NCBI GenBank assembly: GCA_016789745.1
Contig: JAEUQF010000325.1
Span: 1 to 41,673 of the forward strand
DNA length: 41,673 nucleotides
From: Bryobacterales bacterium
Lineage (GTDB): Bacteria > Acidobacteriota > Terriglobia > Bryobacterales > Bryobacteraceae
Direction of reading: 5' to 3'
This document shows positions 1-8,052 of the stretch, one piece after another. The translations under genes were made by a program, and so were the position numbers. The number at the start of each line of letters is the position of its first letter. Within the stretch, counting starts at the first letter, position 1. The notes under the pieces were generated by a model. The model searched no databases and was not told the origin of the DNA. It worked only from the letters and a program-made list of their open reading frames with translations.

Positions 1-821
1 AAATTGGCGCGGGTTGCAACCACCGGTTCCTTGACGAAGCCATCGTCCATCGCCCGTGACAACGGGTAGCTGTAGATCACGTTGCCGAAGGGCTTCGGCC
101 CGCCGGACAGTTCCACTTGCGGCGTCGCCGTGAGTTCCAGCCCCAAGATGGGCTGCAATTCGTTGATCGCGCGCACCCCGGCGGACGCCCGATAGCGATG
201 GCTCTCATCCTGCAACAGCACCAGATCGTCCAGCCCGGCCAAATAGTCGAAGTAGCTCTGCCCGATGTATTCCTGAAGCCGTTTGATGCGCGGCGACTTT
301 CCACCCCGAACTTCGGAGTTGATCTTCGAGATGTTGAAGACGTTGATGTGAACGCCGGTTTCGCCAAACAGGTCGTACTTCCGAACGCCGCGACCGCTTT
401 CGTAGTTGTCGCCGGTGATGATTTCCGGCGGTTCAATGGCGAACTCCGCGATCCCTTGCAGCACGTACTTCGGGTGGCCGGGCTGGAAGTCGGCGATCAG
501 CTTGTTGTAGATCGTCAGGTTGGGTGCCAGCACGAAGAAATGCCGGATACCCTTTGCCAGATGAAGGTAGGCTACAAACGCGCCCATGAGCCGCGTCTTC
601 CCTACACCGGTCGCCAGTGCGAAACAAAGCGATGGGAAGTCGCGCTCATCGAAAGCCGTTACGCTCAAATACTTCTGCCGGATGGCTTCCAGCGCTGTGG
701 CCCCGTCCGCGCCTTTCTTCAACGACAGCAGGTCAGCGATGTCGGCCAGTATTTCGAGAGAGTCCTTTTGGGGCTTCCGCAAGCTGAGCCGGTTCGCGAT
801 CATGTTGACGTGCCGGTTCAT
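1..821 (-). CDS. Type III restriction enzyme Res-type helicase subunit (partial, runs off left edge)
   Basis: Only the first 273 residues are visible; the frame is open to position 1. It shows a superfamily 2 helicase core: Walker A ATGVGKT (about residues 70-76), a DESH box (205-208) in QDESHRYR, and motif III LTATP (230-234). This is the pattern of type III restriction Res subunits and ResIII-family helicases, which hydrolyse ATP to move on DNA and usually carry a PD-(D/E)XK nuclease at the C terminus; that part is outside the window, so nuclease activity is unproven. The ATG at 821-819 overlaps the methyltransferase stop TGA (820-818) as ATGA, so translation is probably coupled. It is the third gene of an operon with a Mod-like methyltransferase and a SNF2 helicase. 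Confidence 0.85.
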   Translation of the reverse strand, partial: MNRHVNMIANRLSLRKPQKDSLEILADIADLLSLKKGADGATALEAIRQKYLSVTAFDERDFPSLCFALATGVGKTRLMGAFVAYLHLAKGIRHFFVLAPNLTIYNKLIADFQPGHPKYVLQGIAEFAIEPPEIITGDNYESGRGVRKYDLFGETGVHINVFNISKINSEVRGGKSPRIKRLQEYIGQSYFDYLAGLDDLVLLQDESHRYRASAGVRAINELQPILGLELTATPQVELSGGPKPFGNVIYSYPLSRAMDDGFVKEPVVATRAN

Positions 822-2524
822 GCTTGCTCCCCTTCCGCGCCAAACAGATCGGCCTGACCTGCCGCACCTACCTTGGACGCCTTCTTCGAGCGCGCTGACC
901 TTTTGCCATTCACCGGCGGCGCGTCGCCGTCATCTGCCGGTTCCGCTGACGGGAGACTGGAAATCGCAAGGCTGTAGTCGTCCCGGCCCCATTCACACCG
1001 GGCCATGACCGCCTTTGGAATCTTCTTCAGCGTAAGGTTCGGCCATTGGTCCGGGGCACCGCGAAATGCCGTGCAGCACACCAGCAAACTCCGTTCCGGC
1101 CCGACCTCTTCACTCAGCGCGTGAAGTTGCTGTTGGGTGAGTTTCTGCGTCGTTACGAAGATGAAGTCGCGTTCGGTTGAGTGCCCGTGCTGCCAATACC
1201 TGTCTTGACTTGGGGCATAGGTGAAGCCTTCCAGTTTGCACATTGCTTCGGCCAACATCGCCGCGTTGTATTGTTTGGAGATAATCCAGTTGTCCCACCG
1301 GTCGCGTTCCAGCAGCGACGGTGCAAGGCGATAGAAGCGGAAGCCGCCCCCGCCCGCCCAACCAACGTCACCCGTTATGCCGCCCTGATCTGTGCCATCA
1401 ATGACCTTCCGAAGTCGAGGGATGACGTGGGTATAGCAATGATCCCCTAGTTCGATCATGATCCACCGGCGGCGCATTTTGTGGGCGGTTGCACCGGTAC
1501 TTCCCGTTCCGGCGAAAGAGTCAAGAACCCAATCTCCCTCCTGCGTAGACAGTTCAAGAATCCTGCGAAGAAGTCGTTCTGGCTTTGGCGTCTGGAAAAC
1601 GTCCACGTCGCTTGGTACAGCGGCCATGACTTCCTTTTTGGCTTCCTGAGTATTCCCAACCTCTTGGTGAAGCCAGATTGTTTGCGGAACGATACCTTCC
1701 ATAACCTCTGAGAGAAACCGTTTCAGCCGGGGTTGGTTATCACGATCCTTGCCCCACCAGATGCGGTTGTCACGGTCGAGGGCGTCGAACTTTTCCTTCG
1801 ATACGCGCCAGTACATTCCCTTCGGTGGACCGGGTATCACACGTCCGGCGGGAGTCGTGATGGGATAGATACCAAGAGAGTAGTAGTTCCGTGCCGATAG
1901 ATCGCCGGAAGTCCACGGACCACGTGGATCATCATCAGGATTCTTGTAACTCTTGTTGTGCTTCTCATCCCGCGAAAGCAAGTTGCGCCGCCACACTTCC
2001 TTGTTCTTTGCGAAGACAAGCACAAAATCGTGAGCGTCGGAAAAGTGGCGGGCTGTGCTCTTCGGCGAAAATATCTTCTGCCATATGATGCTGGCAACGA
2101 AGTTCTGCCTGCCGAAGATTTCGTCACAAAGCACTTTAAGGTAGTGGCACTCATTGTCGTCAATCGAAATCCAAAGACTGCCTTGTTCAGAAAGCAGCGT
2201 CCGCAACAATTCCAGTCGGTCCCGCATGAGGCTCAGCCAAATCGAATGCTCAACGCCGTCATCGTAGTGCTGGAATGCCGACCCCGTGTTGTAAGGAGGA
2301 TCAATGTAGATACATTTGATCTTCCCGGCGAACTCCTGTTCCAGCGACTTGAGCGCCAAGAGATTGTCCCCTTGGATTAGCCGGTTGTCATAGAAGTCAT
2401 CATCGGTGACGCGCCCCGCCGCGTGGTGGCTGAGCGCCGGGTCTTCCAGCAGGATGCGCGGCTCCAGTTTGGGTTGCTGGTCCTTCCCAATCCACGTTAA
2501 TTCCAGCTTCGTTTTCTTGCTCAT
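818..2524 (-). CDS. Type III-like site-specific DNA methyltransferase (Mod-like, beta class)
   Basis: A protein of 568 residues starting MSKKTKLELTW. The frame stays open further upstream, but that stretch is out-of-phase helicase sequence, and the ATG at 2524 forms an ATGA overlap with the helicase stop, so I chose it. The catalytic motif DPPY is at residues 75-78 (YIDPPYNTG) and the SAM-binding motif FAGTG at about 337-341. DPPY before FxGxG is the beta arrangement typical of type III Mod proteins and of N6-adenine or N4-cytosine methylases. The central region (about 140-330) is the likely target-recognition part and cannot be assigned a sequence. It is expected to mark self DNA against the neighbouring Res-type helicase. 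The substrate base is inferred from the family only. Confidence 0.9.
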   Translation of the reverse strand: MSKKTKLELTWIGKDQQPKLEPRILLEDPALSHHAAGRVTDDDFYDNRLIQGDNLLALKSLEQEFAGKIKCIYIDPPYNTGSAFQHYDDGVEHSIWLSLMRDRLELLRTLLSEQGSLWISIDDNECHYLKVLCDEIFGRQNFVASIIWQKIFSPKSTARHFSDAHDFVLVFAKNKEVWRRNLLSRDEKHNKSYKNPDDDPRGPWTSGDLSARNYYSLGIYPITTPAGRVIPGPPKGMYWRVSKEKFDALDRDNRIWWGKDRDNQPRLKRFLSEVMEGIVPQTIWLHQEVGNTQEAKKEVMAAVPSDVDVFQTPKPERLLRRILELSTQEGDWVLDSFAGTGSTGATAHKMRRRWIMIELGDHCYTHVIPRLRKVIDGTDQGGITGDVGWAGGGGFRFYRLAPSLLERDRWDNWIISKQYNAAMLAEAMCKLEGFTYAPSQDRYWQHGHSTERDFIFVTTQKLTQQQLHALSEEVGPERSLLVCCTAFRGAPDQWPNLTLKKIPKAVMARCEWGRDDYSLAISSLPSAEPADDGDAPPVNGKRSARSKKASKVGAAGQADLFGAEGEQA

Positions 2525-5391
2525 CCATTCGCTCTCCCGGCGTCGGTGACTGTCCACCGGATCGTCATCAGCGGATCGAAGGCCACCTTCTGTTGGAGCC
2601 GCTGTTCGATTTCCGCAATCAGGCCGTCCCGCTTGGAGTCGATTTCGTCTTGGGCCTCGAACAGCCGCTTCCGCTTGGTGCGCCGCTCTGAGTCCAGTTC
2701 TTTCAATCGCTTCTGGTGTTCCAGCTTTTCCTGTAGCGTCGGTGCCGCCGTCGAAAGCCGCTTCGTTTCGCGAATCTGCTGATCGAGTTCCTTGATTTCC
2801 CGTTCGAGTCCGGTCTTCAGGTCTTCGGCCCACTGGTCCAACTTTTCGACCTCTTCATCGAAGTACTTCAGATTGCGTTTTTCGATCTCCGTCAGTGCCT
2901 TCGACTTTTCAGCCGTCAATGTTTCCTCCACGCGCGGGGGCGGCGTCCCGTCCACGGGCGATTGAGAGACGGCACCGGGCACAGCCATGAGTTTCCGGCA
3001 GAGTTCCGGGTCCAACGGTTTGCCGTCGTCGCATACACCGCCAAGGATCAAACGCTCTTCCACATCGAACGCTTCCACACGCAGCATGGCGACCCGAAGC
3101 CAACCGGCACGCCCAATCAGAGGCTCCACCACACTGAGGCGCGCCCCGTATCGCCCGTAGTCGAACTTAACTTCCGCTGGCGGTAGCGTGCGGCTTTTTG
3201 ATTCGGCGATGATCCGTTCCGCCAACGGGTGATCCGGGCGATAGAAGTGGCAGTTCCGCTGTTCCGCAACGCGCCAGTCGAGATGATAGCCGTTGCCGTC
3301 ATGATCGAAGTACGATTCCCCATCCGTGAAGTTGGCCGTTGCCCCAAGTTCCTGCCGGGTGAGACTCAGAAGCATTTGCTGGACCGCATTCAACGTCTCC
3401 TGCGCGCGGTCGCGGTGCATTCTGAGACGCTGGTGGACTTCCTCATCGAAATGTTCCAGCAGGTCGCGCCGCGTTTGCGCCAGCCGATTGCTGATGTCGC
3501 CATCGAGTTCGGCCTGAAGTTGATTGAACGCGGCTTGGATTTCGGTGTTGCTACGGCACTCCTGATAGACGGCGGCGATTCGTTTTTCAAGGTCCACACC
3601 GCTCTCGATGGCACCCAAGACTTCATCACTGGCCCCAAAGACGCCATCGAAGAGCCGAAACTTTTCGGAGAGTAGCTGGAACACCCGTTGGTCGGCGGCA
3701 TTGTTGCGATTGACGAAGTTCACGACGACGACATCGTGTTTCTGGCCGTAGCGATGGCACCGGCCAATGCGTTGTTCGACGCGCTGCGGATTCCACGGGA
3801 GATCGAAGTTGACGATCAGAGAACAGAACTGAAGGTTGACGCCTTCGGCGGCGGATTCGGTCGCGATGAGGATGGTCGCCCGGTCGCGGAACTCTTCCAC
3901 GATGGCCGCTTTCATGTCGGCGGTACGACTGCCGCTGATCTGGTCGGTTCCTTTGTGGCGTTCCACCCACCGGCGGTAGATGGCCCCGGATTCCGCGTCG
4001 GCGTTGCTGCCGCTAATGAGGACGATCTCCCCGGCGTAGCCGTTCTCAGTGAGCATGTCGCAAAGGTACCGTTGGGTGCGCAAGGATTCGGTGAAGATTA
4101 CGGCCTTGTGCGGCGCGTCAAGTTGATCTGCCTTCTCGAACGCCTTCTTCAGTCCCTCTAGTAGCTGTTCGCCCTTTGAGTTGCGGCGGATGCTTTCGGC
4201 CAGTTTGACGAACTCCCGAAGGTCGCGGATTTCGCTCTTAATCTTGCGATTGCGGACTTCAACTGGATCAGCTTCGGATTGGTCCGAGTGCTGTGCATCG
4301 TCGTCGGCCCATTCGTCCGCCAGTTCGTCAAGGGAATCGAAGTCGGCTGCGGCTTCGGTCGCATCGGCGGGCGGTTGTTCGCCATCGATTTCGGTCTGGA
4401 GACGTTGTGCCAGACTCCGCAACGTGCCGGATATCGCGAAGGATGATGACGCCAGCAATTTGCGAAGTACCAGCGTGATGAGTTGCCGTTGGCTGGTGGG
4501 AAGCGCCATCAGTTCATCGCGGCGCAAGTACTCCGACACGTCGTCGTACAACTTCTGTTCATCCGGCGACGGGAAGAAGTCCTGTGTGATCGGAATGCGG
4601 CGGGTGAAGCGAACGTACTCCTGTACCTGCTTTCGCAACGTTCGGTGACACAGCGGTTTCAAGCGCTCCCGAAGCACCATATTGCGTTGCGTTTCGTTGT
4701 TCGTCTGGACGTACTGAAGCCAGAAGGATTTCGCGTCGCCGAACACCTGAGTATCGATGACACTGACCAGCCCGTACAATTCCATGAGGCTGTTTTGAAG
4801 GGGCGTCGCCGTCAGCAGCAGTTTGTGCCGTGGCTCCAAGGCTTCCGCGATTGCCGCCGCCGTTTTGTTCGTGCCCTTGAAAATGTTCCGAAGGCGGTGG
4901 CTTTCATCGAGAATCACCAAATCCCACGAAACGGAAGCGATGTCGGACTTCTTTGCCTTGGCGAACTGGTAGGAGCAGACCGCAATCCGGTTCTCCAACA
5001 GGAAGGGATTGGGGTTCCCGGCCTTCAACGCTTCGTTGTACGTCTTGGATTCGAGAATCGAACACGGAAGGCTGAACTTTTCCAGCAACTCCTGTTGCCA
5101 TTGTTTGCGGAGGGTCGCTGGAAGAATCAGCAAAATCCGGCGTCGGCGTTCGGCCCATCGTTGGGCGATCACCAGCGCGGCCTCGATAGTTTTGCCAAGG
5201 CCGACTTCATCCGCCAATATCATGCCCTTCGACAGCGGCGACCGAAGGGCAGACAGGGCCGCATCAACCTGATGTGGATTCAGGTCTACGCGGGCCGATG
5301 CTATGGATTGCGACAACCGTGACAGGTCGTCGCCGCCACCGCGCAAAGTCAAGGCGGTGGCCCAATACAGGCTGTGGTAGGCCGTGTACAC
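2521..5391 (-). CDS. SNF2-family DEAD/DEAH helicase, first gene of a restriction-like operon
   Basis: A 956-residue SNF2/RapA-type ATPase. Motif I DEVGLGKT is at 61-68, the DESH box at 162-165 (ILDESHRLRN), motif III LTATPLQN at about 193-200, and motifs V-VI lie in a stretch reading EGVNLQF, then VEQRIGRCHRYGQ. The C-terminal 200 residues are rich in charged heptad-like repeats and look like a long coiled coil. The start is a GTG preceded by GAGG. SNF2 helicases are unusual in plain type III restriction systems but occur in DISARM (DrmD) and related defence clusters, where they are thought to move on DNA or remodel protein-DNA complexes. The stop overlaps the methyltransferase start (ATGA). 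Divergent from the DUF262 gene across a 180-bp gap. Confidence 0.9.
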   Translation of the reverse strand: MYTAYHSLYWATALTLRGGGDDLSRLSQSIASARVDLNPHQVDAALSALRSPLSKGMILADEVGLGKTIEAALVIAQRWAERRRRILLILPATLRKQWQQELLEKFSLPCSILESKTYNEALKAGNPNPFLLENRIAVCSYQFAKAKKSDIASVSWDLVILDESHRLRNIFKGTNKTAAAIAEALEPRHKLLLTATPLQNSLMELYGLVSVIDTQVFGDAKSFWLQYVQTNNETQRNMVLRERLKPLCHRTLRKQVQEYVRFTRRIPITQDFFPSPDEQKLYDDVSEYLRRDELMALPTSQRQLITLVLRKLLASSSFAISGTLRSLAQRLQTEIDGEQPPADATEAAADFDSLDELADEWADDDAQHSDQSEADPVEVRNRKIKSEIRDLREFVKLAESIRRNSKGEQLLEGLKKAFEKADQLDAPHKAVIFTESLRTQRYLCDMLTENGYAGEIVLISGSNADAESGAIYRRWVERHKGTDQISGSRTADMKAAIVEEFRDRATILIATESAAEGVNLQFCSLIVNFDLPWNPQRVEQRIGRCHRYGQKHDVVVVNFVNRNNAADQRVFQLLSEKFRLFDGVFGASDEVLGAIESGVDLEKRIAAVYQECRSNTEIQAAFNQLQAELDGDISNRLAQTRRDLLEHFDEEVHQRLRMHRDRAQETLNAVQQMLLSLTRQELGATANFTDGESYFDHDGNGYHLDWRVAEQRNCHFYRPDHPLAERIIAESKSRTLPPAEVKFDYGRYGARLSVVEPLIGRAGWLRVAMLRVEAFDVEERLILGGVCDDGKPLDPELCRKLMAVPGAVSQSPVDGTPPPRVEETLTAEKSKALTEIEKRNLKYFDEEVEKLDQWAEDLKTGLEREIKELDQQIRETKRLSTAAPTLQEKLEHQKRLKELDSERRTKRKRLFEAQDEIDSKRDGLIAEIEQRLQQKVAFDPLMTIRWTVTDAGRANG

Positions 5392-5411
5392 GCGGAGCCT
5401 CTATTCTAGTC

Positions 5412-5499
5412 GGGCGCGCCGGTCGGACGCGCTTCTGATCGCTGCATGTCACTGCGATAAAACAATTCTCCTATAATTCGTGTGGCTGGCGGCGCGCCC
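5412..5499. repeat. Inverted repeat GGGCGCGCC / GGCGCGCCC flanking a divergent promoter region
   Basis: Nine bases at 5412-5420 recur as the exact inverted complement at 5491-5499; each copy contains the 8-bp palindrome GGCGCGCC. They bracket the -10-like TATAAT between the SNF2 helicase and DUF262 genes. They could be operator sites for a regulator of both divergent operons, or the two arms of a large stem. No regulator gene is adjacent, so the role is unknown. Confidence 0.4.
5472..5477 (+). promoter_or_regulatory. Putative -10 box of the DUF262 gene
   Basis: A perfect TATAAT about 95 nt upstream of the DUF262 ATG. No good -35 hexamer stands 16-18 nt upstream (the 5449-5454 sequence is tcactg), so this is a weak prediction. 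The downstream start itself has an AGAGG ribosome-binding site at 5564-5568, close to the ATG at 5572. Confidence 0.35.
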
Positions 5500-5571
5500 C
5501 GTTCCTGACCAGAAATGATGGAAAATGTTTTCATCCCGAAAGGACAAGGATTCTTCCGCCGATAGAGGCAT

Positions 5572-7113
5572 ATGGTTCCGACACTTGTGCATCAGCAGTC
5601 CCGCGTTCAGGAGATCATCAACGACTTCCGCGCTGGCCGGATCGTTGTACCGGAGTTCCAGCGCGATTACGTCTGGACACCGAATCGAGCGCCCAAGCTG
5701 ATCGATTCGTTGTACCGGCGGTTCCCGGTTTCTTCGTTGTTGGTGTGGGAGAGCGATGAGCGGGTTGAGGTACGTCGCTATGCCCCGGCCAAGGCTATTG
5801 GGACATCGGTCGGTTGGTTGATCGACGGCCAGCAGCGTGTCATCACCCTTGCCCGTACCCTGACCGGTGACGACGGAATCGACGTGGTTTTCAACACCGA
5901 AGAAGAGCAGTTCCTTCGAGCGAATGCGGCCACCCGAAAGGACGACCGGTGGGTTCGAGTGGCCGATGTTTGGGACGACGATTGGTACCGGCGTTTCCGG
6001 CGCAACCTGCACGATGACGTGCGCGGGCGGAAGGTTGAAGAGCGTCTGGAACGGTTGCGCTCAGTTCTGGAATACGAAATCCCGATTGTCCGCATGATGG
6101 GCTACAACTTTGACGACGCGGTGAACGCGTTTCAGCGCATCAATACGCTTGGCGTGAAACTGCGCACGGAGGACCTTCAAAGTGCTCAGGTCGCCGCGAA
6201 GCATTCGGGTTTCATTCGGAAACAGTTGACGCCCTTCATCAACGAACTGCACAAACGCGGCTTCGACCGAATCACCGCCAGCCATTTGTTCCGGGCCTGT
6301 GCGTTCATTGCCTTGCCGGACGGACGGCGGCGCACCCCTCTGCATGAACTCCACACGAAGGACGTGGAACAGGCGTGGAAGCGTACCAAATCTGCGGTCG
6401 ATGATGCTCTCAGCCTGTGTATGGGTGAATTGGGCATCGCCGACATGTCGGTTCTGTGGTCCGGGAGTCTACTTGTGCCGGTGATCGCGCTGTGCGGTAC
6501 ACTCAGCCCCCGCGACCGCGACGACCGTGAGATCGCCGGATGGGTCGGCTGCGCGGCCTTGGCTCACCGCTACAGTTCGGCCAGTGGCACGGCCTTGGAG
6601 CAGGACTTGAAGGCTTGCAGGAATGGCGATCCGATAGGCGCTCTCTTGTCGAATCTCCGGCAAAGCCGACCATCGCTGTGGGCGACCCCGGCGGATTTCA
6701 ACGGCTCGATGGCTGACCGTAGCGGATTATTGACGACCTTCCTTGCGTGTAAGCAACTTGGCGCGTCTGATCTGTTGACGCAACGGCGGATTGTCAGCCG
6801 TACCCGTGTGGACCGACACCATGTTCTGCCCCGCGCCTATTTCCAGCAGGGTAAAGCGCGCCAGCGCGCGGACGTTCTGGCGAACATCGCATTCGTCGCC
6901 AAGGATTCTAATCAGTCGATCAGCGACAACACACCTGCAACGTACCTTGCGAACATTTCGCCGAAGGTGCTTGAAAGTCAGGGCATCCCCGTAAACAGCG
7001 ATCTGTGGAACGTCGCGCGGGCCGAAGAATTTTGGGCACAGCGACAACAAACGCTGGCCGATGCTTTTAATGAATTTCTGAAGGCCACGCTAGGCAACAG
7101 GCGTTTGGGCTAA
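5572..7113 (+). CDS. DUF262 protein with C-terminal HNH-like motif (GmrSD-like nuclease candidate)
   Basis: A 513-residue protein. The N-terminal half is a DUF262 (ParB/sulfiredoxin-like) domain: IVVPEFQRDYVW at 24-35 and the hallmark DGQQR at 85-89 in GWLIDGQQRV. In characterised relatives (GmrSD, BrxU) the DGQQR residues bind and hydrolyse nucleotides that control a C-terminal nuclease. The C-terminal part has DRHHVLPRAYF (414-424) followed by two Asn-containing segments around 438-447, resembling the His-Asn-His (DUF1524-type) nuclease core. GmrSD restricts DNA carrying modified bases, but the substrate here cannot be read from sequence. It is divergent from the SNF2-Mod-Res operon and 17 nt upstream of the next gene, with which it is probably co-transcribed. 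Confidence 0.85.
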   Translation: MVPTLVHQQSRVQEIINDFRAGRIVVPEFQRDYVWTPNRAPKLIDSLYRRFPVSSLLVWESDERVEVRRYAPAKAIGTSVGWLIDGQQRVITLARTLTGDDGIDVVFNTEEEQFLRANAATRKDDRWVRVADVWDDDWYRRFRRNLHDDVRGRKVEERLERLRSVLEYEIPIVRMMGYNFDDAVNAFQRINTLGVKLRTEDLQSAQVAAKHSGFIRKQLTPFINELHKRGFDRITASHLFRACAFIALPDGRRRTPLHELHTKDVEQAWKRTKSAVDDALSLCMGELGIADMSVLWSGSLLVPVIALCGTLSPRDRDDREIAGWVGCAALAHRYSSASGTALEQDLKACRNGDPIGALLSNLRQSRPSLWATPADFNGSMADRSGLLTTFLACKQLGASDLLTQRRIVSRTRVDRHHVLPRAYFQQGKARQRADVLANIAFVAKDSNQSISDNTPATYLANISPKVLESQGIPVNSDLWNVARAEEFWAQRQQTLADAFNEFLKATLGNRRLG

Positions 7114-7130
7114 GCTACGTCAGGACTTCC

Positions 7131-7823
7131 ATGACGTTCAAGGAGATCATCAGTCGTCTCAACGGGGTTAGCTGTCCCGTATTCGGCGTTTCGTGGACGC
7201 CGCCGGTGCCGGACGTGCAGGTTGCCCGGCGCGTGATCCGCTTCCTAGAAGATCGCCGCATCCTGTACAACGATTTCGCGTGGGAAGAACCAAGCCATTG
7301 CGTCCAGTCCGCTTTGGAAATTCGCCGGGTCCTGACTACCGAACTTGGCAACTTGAAGGATGGCAGCGAACTGGTCGCACCGCTTCGCGCGATTCGTGCT
7401 GCCACCCGCAAATTCCTTGACGCCAGCCACGGCGACTTCGGCACGCGACGTGGCATCGCTCACGATTTCGGTTTCTTCGCGGCGCTTGGGGAACTGCGGG
7501 CGTCCATCGGTTCGAGTGTCGCGATGCTGGCGGTCCAGTACGGGATCGACGTGGAAGACGAACTGGCGAAAACCCTGCCGGTCGCCGACAGCGATGGCGG
7601 AAAGACAATCGAAGCCGGACACCCGATTGCCACGGCGCGTCTGAAAGACCCAATGGAACAGCCAAGTTATCGCGGTGAAAAGGCTGGCCCGTGTCCGAAC
7701 TGTGACTGGCCGGAAACCGTGGCCCGGCAATCACGCACCACGAAGGAACTGTACTTCGGGTGTGCCCGACCGAAGCGGGGACCGGCAGAGGGATGCAATT
7801 TCAAGGGTCGTCGCAGTCACTAG
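7131..7823 (+). CDS. DUF6650-like protein with a C-terminal zinc-ribbon-like motif
   Basis: A 230-residue protein of unknown function. The N-terminal segment, with FGVSWTPP (about 18-25), ARRVIRFLEDRRILYN (32-47) and a Cys-containing helix, matches my memory of the DUF6650 family; I could not check this. The C terminus has four cysteines spaced CPNC (188, 191) and C211/C222, like a topoisomerase-type zinc ribbon with one wide spacing. The ATG lies 17 nt after the DUF262 stop with AGGA a few bases upstream, suggesting one operon. Its 3' end overlaps the convergent 83-residue gene by 23 nt. Role unknown; the context suggests a partner of the DUF262 protein or a passenger of the island. Confidence 0.7.
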   Translation: MTFKEIISRLNGVSCPVFGVSWTPPVPDVQVARRVIRFLEDRRILYNDFAWEEPSHCVQSALEIRRVLTTELGNLKDGSELVAPLRAIRAATRKFLDASHGDFGTRRGIAHDFGFFAALGELRASIGSSVAMLAVQYGIDVEDELAKTLPVADSDGGKTIEAGHPIATARLKDPMEQPSYRGEKAGPCPNCDWPETVARQSRTTKELYFGCARPKRGPAEGCNFKGRRSH

Positions 7824-8052
7824 TTCCCATAGCCCCTAGCTTCTGAGCCGTTGGCTGTTGGGAGTTCCCCGGTGTCGGCCACAGTCCGATGGACCGAAGC
7901 AAGTAATCCGTCGCAAGGCGTACAACAGCACTTCGATCACGAATCGTTTCCGGGGCGAATGGTTGGAGTATCAATACCGCCCGGTCCAGCAGGTCGGCTG
8001 TACCTTCCGCGTAGTTGACCTTCAGGGTTTCAGTGAATTCTTTATGACGCAT
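7801..8052 (-). CDS. Small hypothetical protein downstream of the replication initiator
   Basis: An 83-residue protein that I do not recognise. The ATG at 8052 lies inside the last codons of the replication initiator gene (11-nt overlap) and is preceded by a good ribosome-binding site (AAAGG), so it is likely translated by coupling. The middle (about residues 20-55) is predicted helical and amphipathic (LLDRAVLIL, VVRLATDYLLRSIGL) and the tail is disordered-looking. This resembles small DNA-binding or accessory proteins of mobile elements, but no motif proves it. The 3' end runs 23 nt into the convergent DUF6650-like gene. Confidence 0.55.
   Translation of the reverse strand: MRHKEFTETLKVNYAEGTADLLDRAVLILQPFAPETIRDRSAVVRLATDYLLRSIGLWPTPGNSQQPTAQKLGAMGTSDCDDP

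Noticed and set aside
117..857. Plus-strand ORF antisense to the Res and Mod genes
   Set aside because: It is the complement of the helicase gene with no recognisable domain; high-GC antisense frames are long by chance.
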